Positions 20,222 to 29,582 of a stretch of 34,890 bases of DNA are shown here, in pieces; position 1 is the first letter of the stretch; every line of letters starts with the position of its first letter. Position numbers and translations under genes: made by a program. Source of the stretch: Calothrix anomala FACHB-343 (lineage in GTDB: Bacteria; Cyanobacteriota; Cyanobacteriia; Cyanobacteriales; Nostocaceae); contig NZ_JACJQG010000089.1 in NCBI RefSeq assembly GCF_014696435.1, positions 1 through 34,890 on the forward strand. The letters are read 5' to 3'. The notes under the pieces were generated by a model. That model saw only the letters and a program-made list of their open reading frames with translations. It ran no database searches and had not been told where the DNA came from.

Positions 20222-23200
20222 CTATTGCCAATTATGAAATTCATCATTAGTATTGCGCAGTAAAGAACTAATCTGCGCTCGTCGGGTTTCAAAGTTAGCA
20301 GCGATAGAAATTAAAACTATCCCTACAAACAAGCCAACTACCCATTTTAAAAAAGGATAACGCAAGCTGAAAATTATTAGCTGGTAAATACTAGTAAATA
20401 AAAACGCCGCCGTACCTACATAAAGAAAGGCGCGGATTCGCAAGCCTAAGCCAGCGAAAATGGCAATTAAGCTGAAAATTCCCGGTATAAGGGCGGTATC
20501 TTGATTAAAGAACATAGCCCAACCGCAAATTAAGCCACTCCCCACCATCCTTAAACTGTGGCGAGTTTCCTTACCTTCTGGTAGCCTGAGCCAAGGATCT
20601 ATGTGGGCAATATACAGTAAAGATAAACCAATGACGGTGACATACCACAAACTATCATTGAGCTGTAAGTCAACGAACCAGCGACATAACGCCCAATCAA
20701 TTAAGCCGATGCTGATATAGGTAAAGCGGATGTTGTTTTCGATTTTGGCGAGGAAGATATAGTAACAAGCAGCGATCGCTAAAGTTATCGGGTAAACTTT
20801 CAGGCTGGTTTCCGCTAAAATTATCAGTGGGATAATATATGCAGCGTTGCGCCAAGGTCGTCTTGACCAGCCCCAATCCTCCCAAGGTAAAATGTAGAGG
20901 AAGTAGGCGAACACACAAGCGATCGCACCATTCCAAGGTAATAAAATATTACCGAAAAGATGCTCGATAATTGTCTGACGCCAATATATTCTCAGGGCGG
21001 CTACTTGTAATAAACCGATGTATACCCAAATCTCGGCGATGGTAATGTCACCCAGGATTTGAGTAGATGCGGTGATATTCCTACCTTCAAATATTGCATA
21101 CTGAACCAAGACAATCCCTGTACCCAAACCTAACAGGCGATTCACTTCGATGGGTGCAACAATTCCCGCTAATAACAGAAAACTACTCCAAGCCCAGTGC
21201 AAATGAGTGATGGCTTTTAATTGTCTGGGAGTTAAGCGTAAATAATCGCCCAGCCAAGGTGATAAAATCCGGTAGGCGTACATAATACCTGTACCCAAAG
21301 TTGCCATTGCAATTAAGGCATCGCCATAAGCGCCACCTTTGGCTTGAGACATTTGGTAAAACAGCAGTTCATAAGCAGAAAGGGAAACACCAATAATTCC
21401 CAAGTACAGCAGGGGTTGGAATTTCTCGGTTCTGCGCCCGACACCAATGAAAATTAAAGCTACGCCGAGAGAACATAAGCCTGTCCAACTTTCAAAGGTA
21501 TCTAGGCGTAATATCACACTTAAAACAGCATACACCAATGGCAGAATATGCAAGCTGTTGAGGCGTACTTGATAGCGTCGTCGCCACCATTCTCCCACAA
21601 CTTCGGCGCTTAAACCCAAGGCAATATTCGCGATCGCCATATTTACTGTCGAACGTCCCCAAAAGCCGAGGATTTCTGCTACCAGTAATTCCAACCCCCA
21701 GCCAATACCGTAAAACGCCCAGTTATTTGGTTCGCGCCAACTGCGATAGACAATACCTGCCAAGGTGATGGCGATACTAGTTAAATATAAAATTCCTGAT
21801 GTCTGGAATTTCTCGTAAACAGCGAGGGAATGGACTGTGAGCAAGAATAATTCTAGACTACAAAATGCGATCGCCCATTTATCGCTAGCCTTTGCATATA
21901 TAGTTGCGAGTGGCTTGTTTTGGCGAATTAAAAATGCTCGTCCATACCATAAACTAAAAGTAGCGATCGCGCCTACTAAAAACCAACCTGCAACACTTAA
22001 ATGGGGTAATCCGGGTATTCCTTCCCACAACAGCGTGCCGATAAAAGTTAGGCCAAAGCCTAGAGTAATTGCGGCTGTTAGTTCGTAGCGTAAATAACTC
22101 GTATTGAAATACATCACCGCCGTAGCTACTGCTAAGGCGATTAATCTTGTTCCTGGTAAATGTATAGTTAGTAACTGCGCCAATCCTAAGGAGACAATAC
22201 TCAAGCTAGTATTAACTCTGCGCTCCTGGGTATTGTTACGGCTGGCGATAGCTGTAAGAGTTAACGGCGTAACTAACCAGATAATTCCCCACTGCTGCTG
22301 ACTGCGCACCTCACCATACCAAGCTGATTCGCCATTTGCCCAAAGTAAAATATAACTGGCTGCGGCTAATCCTAAACCAATCAGCAATGCACTTTCTCGC
22401 CAAATTCCCTGAGTCAGACTTAATCCTAACTCCACCACCATCAACACTAACAAAATACTCGCCCAAAATTCCCTCCCCAAAGTTGGGAATAACCAATCCA
22501 CAGTCGAGCAAAGCGTCAAAACTCCCATGATGTGGGTGAGATATACCAAGGGAGAAGATTGGCTTTGTCTGGGTAAGCGGCGTTTGGTGATGTTAACTAA
22601 AGTGATGGTAGATAATAATAAATTGAGCGATCGCAATGTAGGATTTACCAAGGCGATTGTGGTTAACACAGTCCCTAAAATCAGCGTCAATCCATCACCA
22701 CAGATTACTAATTGGCGCTTTTGCTGACGATAAAACAAATCTGTTAACCCCACCATTAATATCAGGTAGGGAAAGAAAGCAATACTCAACAAAGCCCAAG
22801 GTACATTTTGGGAATGAGTTAATTGTGTACCAAATGCGATCGCTTGTGTTTGAATATTTGCAGGTACTAACCGCCAACCCAACCAAATCGCTTGTAAACC
22901 AATGACAAATACAGCGACGAAATCAGTCTGTAAACTATATCTTTGCAAGCGACTTCCAGAAAACTGCAAAGCCAACCCACTTACAGCAATAGCTTGCCCC
23001 GGATAGTTGAAAACTGCAACCAACCAACCTAAGAATAGTACAATACTACCGAGTCTTTCCCAGATGATAAAGGAAGACAAGGGGGACAAGGGGGACGAGG
23101 GGGACAAGGAAGAAATTACTCCCCCTGCTCCCTGCTCCCTGCTCCCCTGCGCTACTTCTACTCCCCCTGCTCCCTGCTCCCTGCTCCCCTGCTCTGCTTC

Positions 23201-24313
23201 TACTCCCCCTGCTCCCTGCTCCCTGCTCCCCTGCTCTACTTCTACTCCCCCTGCTCCCTGCTCCCTGCTCCCCTGCTCTGTTATCTCCCGTTGCGCCAAC
23301 CAAGTCATTAACCAACCGCAAATACCAATGGCTAAACCCAGCTGAGTAACATCTACTTGGACAATAAAAATTGCCCGCATTAATAAAACTATCAGGGCAT
23401 ATACAATGATCGCAGCTGGTAAGCGAATTCCTAAACTAATTCTGCTGCTACCTTCAGTCGGTGTAGCGTCTGGGGTTTTCTGCCTGCGGTAACGATTATG
23501 ATAAATAGTAATAATAGTGGTGCCAATCATTGCCAAATAAACGGCAATTAAGGGAAAATTGGGTAATTTCCAACCCCAATGTAAGAAAGATAAGCCCAGA
23601 ATATTAACTAACAGTAACTTATCAGTACGTAAATTAATTGAAAATAGACGATTACTGAACAGTAAAGCCGTCATCACTGTCAGAGTTGGAGCTGCGATCG
23701 CCACTGTGATCCAATCTAAAGGATTGTGCCACAGTTTAAAACTGTCCATTGCCCAAAAATTGACAGGTACTAACAACAAACTCACCAGCAGCAAAGTTTG
23801 CGCTGTTAATCTTAGGTTATTTTGTTTTGCTGCCCAAAAACCGAAGCCCCAAAAGCTTAAAGTATAAGCAAATAAAACCCCATATTGTCCCGAAGCGGGG
23901 AATTTTTCCCATTGACTCGCAGCTAGTACCCCAGAGGATACCACTACTAAAAATACGCCTAAAAACAGCAACCAACGGACACTCAATTCCTCACCCAAAG
24001 ACTGCAACATTGTGGTGAGAAAATTGGGTTTTGCTGGCTTGGCTGCTGGTTCTGCATCGCGACTAGCCGACGGTATAGAAATTGCCTGTAACATATTTAC
24101 AGGTAATGGTTTCACCGGATCGGCTGTTGCTGTGACTACGGGAACTTGCACTGTTATCGGACACACAAGATATTCGCGACAAATCTGTCTAACTTGGCTA
24201 TCCGATATCAAACCGAAACGCAACCATAAGTCCAATCCTTCCAATAATTGAGGATGGTAAGATGGCAGCTTAATTTCAAATCTGAGCGGGATATCTGGTA
24301 ACATAAACCGCAT
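20222..24313 (-). CDS. Very large polytopic membrane protein (cyanobacterial, DUF2157-like)
   Basis: The 1363-residue product is almost entirely transmembrane helices. A soluble N-terminus of about 100 residues contains GLDLWLRFGLISDSQVRQIC, resembling the N-terminal segment of DUF2157-type membrane proteins, then a Pro/Ala-rich linker. The first membrane helix starts near 112 (WLLFLGVFLVVVSSGVL). More than 25 helices follow. Function is unknown. Between two helices (about residues 343-417) is a hydrophilic low-complexity insert made of four 14-residue units (EQGSREQGAGGVEV) and a Ser/Leu/Pro stretch, both encoded by repeat DNA of the kind seen between genes. The insert keeps the frame. Start ATG at 24313; a second ATG at 24304 is also possible. 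Confidence 0.8.
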   Translation of the reverse strand: MRFMLPDIPLRFEIKLPSYHPQLLEGLDLWLRFGLISDSQVRQICREYLVCPITVQVPVVTATADPVKPLPVNMLQAISIPSASRDAEPAAKPAKPNFLTTMLQSLGEELSVRWLLFLGVFLVVVSSGVLAASQWEKFPASGQYGVLFAYTLSFWGFGFWAAKQNNLRLTAQTLLLVSLLLVPVNFWAMDSFKLWHNPLDWITVAIAAPTLTVMTALLFSNRLFSINLRTDKLLLVNILGLSFLHWGWKLPNFPLIAVYLAMIGTTIITIYHNRYRRQKTPDATPTEGSSRISLGIRLPAAIIVYALIVLLMRAIFIVQVDVTQLGLAIGICGWLMTWLAQREITEQGSREQGAGGVEVEQGSREQGAGGVEAEQGSREQGAGGVEVAQGSREQGAGGVISSLSPSSPLSPLSSFIIWERLGSIVLFLGWLVAVFNYPGQAIAVSGLALQFSGSRLQRYSLQTDFVAVFVIGLQAIWLGWRLVPANIQTQAIAFGTQLTHSQNVPWALLSIAFFPYLILMVGLTDLFYRQQKRQLVICGDGLTLILGTVLTTIALVNPTLRSLNLLLSTITLVNITKRRLPRQSQSSPLVYLTHIMGVLTLCSTVDWLFPTLGREFWASILLVLMVVELGLSLTQGIWRESALLIGLGLAAASYILLWANGESAWYGEVRSQQQWGIIWLVTPLTLTAIASRNNTQERRVNTSLSIVSLGLAQLLTIHLPGTRLIALAVATAVMYFNTSYLRYELTAAITLGFGLTFIGTLLWEGIPGLPHLSVAGWFLVGAIATFSLWYGRAFLIRQNKPLATIYAKASDKWAIAFCSLELFLLTVHSLAVYEKFQTSGILYLTSIAITLAGIVYRSWREPNNWAFYGIGWGLELLVAEILGFWGRSTVNMAIANIALGLSAEVVGEWWRRRYQVRLNSLHILPLVYAVLSVILRLDTFESWTGLCSLGVALIFIGVGRRTEKFQPLLYLGIIGVSLSAYELLFYQMSQAKGGAYGDALIAMATLGTGIMYAYRILSPWLGDYLRLTPRQLKAITHLHWAWSSFLLLAGIVAPIEVNRLLGLGTGIVLVQYAIFEGRNITASTQILGDITIAEIWVYIGLLQVAALRIYWRQTIIEHLFGNILLPWNGAIACVFAYFLYILPWEDWGWSRRPWRNAAYIIPLIILAETSLKVYPITLAIAACYYIFLAKIENNIRFTYISIGLIDWALCRWFVDLQLNDSLWYVTVIGLSLLYIAHIDPWLRLPEGKETRHSLRMVGSGLICGWAMFFNQDTALIPGIFSLIAIFAGLGLRIRAFLYVGTAAFLFTSIYQLIIFSLRYPFLKWVVGLFVGIVLISIAANFETRRAQISSLLRNTNDEFHNWQ
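23066..23285. repeat. 42-bp tandem repeat (4 copies) plus GGGGGACAA repeats inside a gene
   Basis: Four units of exactly 42 bp run from 23118 to 23285, starting ACTCCCCCTGCTCCCTGC and differing at few positions. A run of 9-bp units of the type GACAAGGGG (about 23074-23110) precedes them. Both unit lengths are multiples of three. The same CCCTGCTCCC and GGGGGACAAG words form intergenic arrays at 29500-29530, 34040-34097 and 34851-34890. Confidence 0.9.
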
Positions 24314-24655
24314 CTGTATAAGGATATACGTTTATCAAATCTTGTCAGCAAATATCTTGTGGTTGCTTGTGTGCCACTTAATTTACCTAAACAATACTCA
24401 GTAAGCCTACGCTATGGTCAGGGCAAGTAATCAATAAATTTATTATTTGTTAACAGTTGACGGTTGACGGTTGACTGTTAACAAACCTTTATGCAATATT
24501 ACAAAACATTATTCAATCTGACTTCCGCAAAAATTTCCTAAATACTTAATTTATGGAACCGCCAAGACGCCAAGAACGCCAAGAATTCGTAGAGTCTGCG
24601 TCAGTCCTATTAAGATGACTCAATTATCTAATTTCAAGATTATAGGGAGTTAGTT
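24314..24655. other. Intergenic region with heptamer hairpin
   Basis: GTTAACAGT (24449-24457) and ACTGTTAAC (24474-24482) flank GTTGACG heptamers. An AACCGCCAAGACGCCAAG word (24559 on) matches others at 27303 and 31999. Nothing else is recognised; traces of the missing N-terminal part of the next gene were looked for in the upstream frames but not found. Confidence 0.6.
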
Positions 24656-24907
24656 ATGCGATTAGCACCACTGTATCAGCAAGACAGAGAACTCGCTAAA
24701 CAAGAAGGACAAGTTGAGGGAATTAAACAAGGAGAACAACGGCTAATTTTACGTCAAATCAATCGCCGCTTTGGTGAAATTGAGGCATCATTGGTTGCCA
24801 GAATTGGCGCATTATCTATTGAGCAATTAGAAATATTAGGAGAAGCATTTTTAGATTTCTCATCAGTTGCCGATTTAGAAGCTTGGTTAATTCAACAAGC
24901 CTCTTAG
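24656..24907 (+). pseudogene. C-terminal fragment of an Rpn-family / DUF4351 protein
   Basis: The 83-residue frame begins RLAPLYQQDRELAKQEGQ, passes through a Gly/Glu/Gln-rich EGIKQGEQ hinge and continues as a DUF4351 domain (LRQINRRFGEIEASL, then LSIEQLEILGEAFLDFSS and DLEAWL). In full-length members this domain ends an Rpn/PD-(D/E)XK nuclease of about 250-300 residues; the nuclease part is absent. GGGAG lies six bases before the ATG, so a short protein may still be made. I call it a fragment rather than a complete gene. Confidence 0.7.
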
Positions 24908-25023
24908 GGACTTCCAGAAAATAAAATATTCCATCGTGTGAAGGCAGGGGGCAGGGGGAGAAAAAGTCCTTTTCATTCCCGAAACTGCATAATTTATTTC
25001 TTGGAGTTCCCTTAAATTACGAT

Positions 25024-26145
25024 TTATTTTTCTGTTGCAATAATATGTAAATCTATATTTTGTTTTCTAATTAACTCCATCAATCGCTGAGTAAAAGAAC
25101 CTTTTAACCATCTTTTCCAACGCGGTTGTTGAGTTTCGCCAATGACAATTTGGGTAATGTGATACTTGGCTGCGACTTGGGCAATTTCTGGAGCTACATT
25201 GTAACTTTTAACATGTAAAAATTCGCCGCCAAATTCTTTACATAACTTTTCACAAGTATCAATATGTAAACTTTCTTTTTTGCTGAGGAAGCGCTCAGGA
25301 TTAGCGATGAAAATCGCATAAAGTCGCCCATTCATATAATTAGCAATCCGCGCACCTCGCCGCAACAATTGCACGGAATTAGGATAGGTAGAGACACATA
25401 CTAAAACTCGTTCGCGAATATTACAAGTTTGTCCTTGCAAAGGAGAAGTATTGGCGTCTTCTTCAACTGTATCTGCAACTTCTCTTAAGGCGAGTTCGCG
25501 CAAAGCTATTAAGTTACGACGCTGAAAGAAGTTTTCTAGGGATTGCTGAATTTTTTCGGAGCCATAAATTTTCCCTTCACGCAAACGTTCTTCTAAGGTT
25601 TCGGGGGTAACATCAATGACGACAACGGCGTCAGCTTCATCTAATATTCTGTCGGGAATCCGTTCGCGCACGACAACGCCTGTAATTCTCGCGACTAAAT
25701 CATTTAAACTTTCTAAATGCTGAATGTTGACGGTGGAGTAAACATCAATACCAGCATTTAAAATTTCTTCTACATCTTGGTAGCGTTTTTCTCTGAGAGA
25801 ACCGGGTACATTTGTGTGTGCAAGTTCATCGACTAACACAAGTTGAGGCGATCGCTTTACAATGGCATCTGTATCCATTTCCTGTAAAGTCACCTTTTCG
25901 CGGATAGTGACTGTTTTGGGAATTATCTCTAACCCTAGCGCTTTCTCTGCGGTTTCTTTGCGTCCATGAGTTTCCAAAACACCGATGACAACATCAATCC
26001 CATCTTGCTTAAGCTGATGGGCTTCTTCTAACATTTTGTAGGTTTTACCGACGCCAGGAGCCATCCCAATGAAAATTTTATGTTTCCCGCGTCGGTGAGG
26101 ACGAATGTAAGTGCTATCAGGCGAGATTGTCGAGTTATGAAACAT
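25024..26145 (-). CDS. kdpD: Short KdpD: N-terminal KdpD and universal-stress domains only
   Basis: The 373-residue protein corresponds to the cytoplasmic N-terminal part of KdpD, the K+ sensor kinase. The KdpD domain has Walker A GMAPGVGKTY (27-36) and DELAHTN (106-112). A universal-stress-protein domain covers about 243-373 (NIRERVLVCVSTYPNS to IIATEK). The four-helix membrane domain, GAF and histidine kinase domains of full KdpD are absent, and the protein ends at a normal stop with no kinase remnant downstream. Short KdpD proteins of this type are known in Anabaena, last in the kdp operon. How it signals is unclear; no kdpE lies in the window. Separated from kdpC by about 100 bp of repeats. 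Confidence 0.93.
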   Translation of the reverse strand: MFHNSTISPDSTYIRPHRRGKHKIFIGMAPGVGKTYKMLEEAHQLKQDGIDVVIGVLETHGRKETAEKALGLEIIPKTVTIREKVTLQEMDTDAIVKRSPQLVLVDELAHTNVPGSLREKRYQDVEEILNAGIDVYSTVNIQHLESLNDLVARITGVVVRERIPDRILDEADAVVVIDVTPETLEERLREGKIYGSEKIQQSLENFFQRRNLIALRELALREVADTVEEDANTSPLQGQTCNIRERVLVCVSTYPNSVQLLRRGARIANYMNGRLYAIFIANPERFLSKKESLHIDTCEKLCKEFGGEFLHVKSYNVAPEIAQVAAKYHITQIVIGETQQPRWKRWLKGSFTQRLMELIRKQNIDLHIIATEK

Positions 26146-26155
26146 TCATCGTTAA

Positions 26156-26246
26156 CAATTCAAAATTCAAAATTCAAAATTCAAAATTCAAAATTCAAAA
26201 AAAAATTCATCTTCTCTAGTCCCTAGCCCCTATATCCTAGCCCCTA
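26156..26246. repeat. CAAAATT and TAGGGGC heptamers in the kdpC-kdpD gap
   Basis: About six CAAAATT units run from 26156 to 26200, and CTAGCCCC/CTAGTCCC units (TAGGGGC family) from 26217 to 26247. The kdpC TAG stop (26246-26244 on the minus strand) is itself the first TAG of the TAGGGGC array. Confidence 0.9.
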
Positions 26247-26852
26247 GTTTAATGCATCTAAAGCGAGATTTAATTGCAAGACATTCACCCCAGGTTCGCC
26301 AAATATACCCAAAAATCGACTGTCAGTGTGTTGCTGAATCAAAGTTTCTAACTGTTGGGGTGAAATTCCTCGCGCTTTGGCGATGCGGGAAATTTGCGCT
26401 TTGGCGGCTGTTGGGGTAATGTGGGGGTCAAGGCTAGAACCAGAGGTGTAAACTAAATCTGCGGTGGGTTGTATCCCTGCGGTTTTGAGTCGGGTGAAAT
26501 CGCCATTTTTACCTTGGATGCGTTCTAGTAAGGCTGAATTGCTGGGAGCGAGATTACTAGCGCCAGAAACCCCAGTTTGCAGAATTTTCGCTTCATCTTG
26601 CTTAGGATTGGCGGTACTGTAGCTGGTGGTGCTGGGACGAGAGTTAAAATAGCGATCGCTTGTGAAGGGTTGACCTATTAAACTAGAACCGATAACCTGA
26701 CCTTGGCTATCTGTAATTAAACTACCATTAGCTTGGGATGGAAAGACAATCTGCCCAATTGCGATGGTGAAAAATGGGTAGATAATGGCGCTAATAATCC
26801 ACAATACAAGGGTGGAACGAATTGCTCTGCTGGCTTCTGTTGCTAAACTCAT
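26244..26852 (-). CDS. kdpC: Potassium-transporting ATPase subunit KdpC
   Basis: KdpC is the small, single-span subunit that stabilises the KdpFABC complex and aids ATP binding. The 202-residue product has one N-terminal membrane helix (about 14-36, STLVLWIISAIIYPFFTI), then the family blocks GSLITDSQGQVIGSSLIGQPF, YFNSRPS, ASNLAPSN, SSLDPHITP and the C-terminal LGIFGEPGVNVLQLNLALD. Length is normal. The start codon overlaps the stop of the preceding gene by one base (TAATG), which implies translational coupling. Confidence 0.97.
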   Translation of the reverse strand: MSLATEASRAIRSTLVLWIISAIIYPFFTIAIGQIVFPSQANGSLITDSQGQVIGSSLIGQPFTSDRYFNSRPSTTSYSTANPKQDEAKILQTGVSGASNLAPSNSALLERIQGKNGDFTRLKTAGIQPTADLVYTSGSSLDPHITPTAAKAQISRIAKARGISPQQLETLIQQHTDSRFLGIFGEPGVNVLQLNLALDALN

Positions 26853-27106
26853 TAGAATTTCTCCGGTACAAACATAACAAAAAATAAATAGATGGAAAGG
26901 CTTAATGTAACTAGTCCTAATAATCCTAAAGCCCAGGCTTGTGTGCGAGAAAATTGTTCGCCTGTGGCTGCATATACGACAGGCGCAATTATTAGGTTAA
27001 AGCACATTCCTAAGAATAGGGATAAAGGCAGTTTTTGGTTGCGACAATTTGAGAATATTGCAGCGAAATCTTCGATTATTTGGGTATAAGAGGTTTGAGT
27101 TTTCAT
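26852..27106 (-). CDS. kdpG: Small Kdp membrane protein (KdpG-type, KdpF-like C-terminus)
   Basis: The 84-residue product has two hydrophobic segments (about 25-47 and 55-80). The second ends SIYLFFVMFVPEKF, which resembles E. coli KdpF (short single helix ending in a Pro-Glu-Arg/Lys-Phe motif). In Anabaena a gene called kdpG sits at this place, between kdpB and kdpC; I use that name by position and size. It may do the job of KdpF, which otherwise is missing, with an added N-terminal helix. TAATG overlap links it to kdpC. Confidence 0.8.
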   Translation of the reverse strand: MKTQTSYTQIIEDFAAIFSNCRNQKLPLSLFLGMCFNLIIAPVVYAATGEQFSRTQAWALGLLGLVTLSLSIYLFFVMFVPEKF

Positions 27107-27335
27107 AAATCAATAAAAAGAACGTCATCGTAGGGGCGGGGTCTCCCCGCCCTGTGCGACAATTGATATGTCACATTGATTAAATTGCACCGCATTGGTA
27201 TTTTTAAGAAATGAACCGCAGAGACACAGAGAACACAGAGAAAAGATTTTCCTTTATACCTTTGCGCCTTTGCGCCTTTGCGTGAGATTCTTTTTTTAAA
27301 TGAACCGCCAAGACGCCAAGAACGCCAAGAAGAAT
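27107..27335. repeat. Repeats in the kdpB-kdpG gap
   Basis: A perfect GC hairpin GGGCGGGG-TCT-CCCCGCCC (27134-27152) is followed by words of common cyanobacterial intergenic repeats: GAACCGCAGAGACACAGAG (27213 on), TTTGCGCC repeats (27260-27283) and AACCGCCAAGACGCCAAG (27303 on). The hairpin has no T-run, so it need not stop transcription of the operon. Confidence 0.75.
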
Positions 27336-29483
27336 TTAAGAGAGTGGTAAAATCACATCGATAAATTTGATGGCAATAAAAGGTGCAATAATACCGCCTA
27401 CACCATAAATAAATATGTTACGTTTCAATAATTGATCCGCCGTTAAAGGACGAAACTTCACCCCTTTAAGTGCGAGAGGAATCAATACAGGAATAATCAA
27501 GGCGTTATAAATCAACGCCGAAATAATTGCCGATTGCGCACTTTTCAATCCCATAATATTTAATGCACCAATCCCTGCGGCGGCAAAGATTGTGGGGATA
27601 ATAGCAAAGTATTTGGCGATATCATTAGCAATAGAAAAGGTGGTTAATGCGCCACGGGTAATCAACAATTGTTTGCCAATGGTGACTAAATCAATTAACT
27701 TAGTGGGATCTGAATCTAAGTCCACCATGTTAGCAGCTTCTTTGGCGGCTTGAGTACCGGAGTTCATGGCTACACCGACGTTGGCTTGAGCTAATGCGGG
27801 TGCATCATTGGTTCCATCGCCTGTCATGGCGACTAGTTTACCTTGGGATTGTTCAGAGCGAATGACGCTGATTTTATCTTCTGGTGTAGCTTCGGCGATG
27901 AAGTCATCAACGCCGGCTTCTTGGGCAATCACGCTTGCGGTGATGCGATTATCGCCTGTTAACATGATGGTACGTACACCCATACGCCGTAGTTGGTCGA
28001 ATCTTTCCCGTAAACCTGGTTTTACAATATCTTTGAGATAGATAACGCCGAAAATTTGGTCATCTTGACACACGGCTAAGGGTGTACCGCCTAATCGGGA
28101 AACTCGCTCATAAGCTGCATCGATATCATCGGGAATTCTACCACCGCGAGAACGGACAAAGCCTTTAATCGCATCCACAGCACCTTTACGCACTTGCTTA
28201 CCATTGGGTAAATTCGTCCCACTCATGCGGGTTTTGGCGGAAAATTCTACACCTTCGGCTTGTTTGCTATCAAAATCAACAACTATTCCGGCATTTTCGG
28301 CTAGTTTGACAATTGATCTGCCTTCTGGTGTTTCATCAAATATACTAGCAGCTAAGGCAACTCTGGCGACATCTGCAACGGTGTAACTATTAACTGGGAT
28401 AAATTCATCAGCCATGCGGTTTCCCAAGGTGATTGTACCTGTTTTATCTAGCACTAAGGCGTTGATGTCACCGCAAGCTTCTACTGCTCTGCCGGATGTG
28501 GCAATGACGTTAAATTGGGCGACTCTATCCATGCCTGCAATGCCAATGGCACTGAGTAAACCACCGATAGTGGTGGGTATTAAAGCTACCAACAGGGAAA
28601 TTAAGATAGCAACGCTAGCACCTGCACGTAAACTAATGCCGGCTTCCGCGCCAAAGACAATAGTAATAAAGTTGGCGATGTAATTAACAAAGGGTGGCAT
28701 GGTTGCCACGACAATTAAAAAGACTTGGGTGAGAACGGCTAATAATACGGTGAGGGCGATTTCGTTTGGTGTTTTGGTTCTTTCTGCGCCTTCTACTAAA
28801 GAAATCATCCGGTCGATAAAACCTTGACCGGGGTCGGCGGTAATGCGTATTGTTAATTCATCGGAGAGTAAGCGCGTTCCGCCAGTGACAGAACTAGCAA
28901 TATCTGTACCTGGTTGCTTGAGTACAGGCGCAGATTCTCCCGTAATTGCCGATTCATCTACCGAACCGATACCTTGTATGACTTCGCCATCCGCCGGAAT
29001 CATATCATTGGCGATGACTTTAACTAAATCGTTGCGGAGTAATTCTGTGGAGTTAACTTGGACGATTGTACCATCGGGGAGAATTTTGTGCGCGATCGCA
29101 TCGGAACGTGTAGACCTTAAAGAATCTGCTTGAGCTTTTCCTCTACCTTCGGCGACTGCTTCGGCAAAGTTGGCAAAGACAACTGTGAAAAAGAGAATTA
29201 AGGTAATTAATCCGTTTAACAACCGTTGCTGGTTGACATCTGCCTGTAATGTACCGAATAAATTAGGGTTGAGAGTAACGAGAAATGTCACAATTGTTCC
29301 AACCCAGACGACAAACATTACAGGATTCTTGACAGCAATCCGGGGATGGAGCTTGACAAATGACTCTTTGATTGCTCTTTGATAAAGTCCCCGCATATCT
29401 GCTTTCGGCGTGTGTCTGCGGGAGTCGCGTGTTCCCTGGGGAACGCGCGGCGGGCGGGGGGATGAGTGGGTGTTGGGGTTCAT
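27336..29483 (-). CDS. kdpB: Potassium-transporting P-type ATPase catalytic subunit KdpB
   Basis: KdpB hydrolyses ATP and energises K+ uptake through KdpA in the inner membrane. The 715-residue product has the P-type signature DKTGT (phosphorylated Asp346), the actuator motif TGES (181-184), the nucleotide-binding domain, MLTGDN and [21 protein letters not shown]. Helices flank these in the normal order. The N-terminus has a Pro/Arg-rich stretch (about 7-20) encoded by GC-rich, hairpin-forming DNA, before the usual [16 protein letters not shown]. The ATG overlaps by four bases (ATGA) the stop of a repeat-encoded frame that fills the kdpA-kdpB gap. Confidence 0.98.
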   Translation of the reverse strand: MNPNTHSSPRPPRVPQGTRDSRRHTPKADMRGLYQRAIKESFVKLHPRIAVKNPVMFVVWVGTIVTFLVTLNPNLFGTLQADVNQQRLLNGLITLILFFTVVFANFAEAVAEGRGKAQADSLRSTRSDAIAHKILPDGTIVQVNSTELLRNDLVKVIANDMIPADGEVIQGIGSVDESAITGESAPVLKQPGTDIASSVTGGTRLLSDELTIRITADPGQGFIDRMISLVEGAERTKTPNEIALTVLLAVLTQVFLIVVATMPPFVNYIANFITIVFGAEAGISLRAGASVAILISLLVALIPTTIGGLLSAIGIAGMDRVAQFNVIATSGRAVEACGDINALVLDKTGTITLGNRMADEFIPVNSYTVADVARVALAASIFDETPEGRSIVKLAENAGIVVDFDSKQAEGVEFSAKTRMSGTNLPNGKQVRKGAVDAIKGFVRSRGGRIPDDIDAAYERVSRLGGTPLAVCQDDQIFGVIYLKDIVKPGLRERFDQLRRMGVRTIMLTGDNRITASVIAQEAGVDDFIAEATPEDKISVIRSEQSQGKLVAMTGDGTNDAPALAQANVGVAMNSGTQAAKEAANMVDLDSDPTKLIDLVTIGKQLLITRGALTTFSIANDIAKYFAIIPTIFAAAGIGALNIMGLKSAQSAIISALIYNALIIPVLIPLALKGVKFRPLTADQLLKRNIFIYGVGGIIAPFIAIKFIDVILPLS

Positions 29484-29494
29484 AAGGGGGAAAA

Positions 29495-29533
29495 GGATGC
29501 AGGGGGGCAGGGAGCAGGGGGCAGGGGGAATAA
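29495..29533. repeat. GCAGGGGG / GGGAGCAGG repeat
   Basis: A run of G-rich 7-9-base units between kdpB and the minisatellite. It is the same repeat family (other strand) as the 42-bp units inside the large membrane protein gene and the array at the right edge. Confidence 0.8.
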
Positions 29534-29582
29534 AGAAGTTGTGATTGGGGTAAAAGGTGTAGTGAATATAATGTTTGTTGAG

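Noticed and set aside
23046-23345. Open frames on both strands with PPAPCSLLPC or GSRGSRSRAGEQ repeats
   Set aside because: They are other frames of the 42-bp repeat inside the large membrane protein gene.
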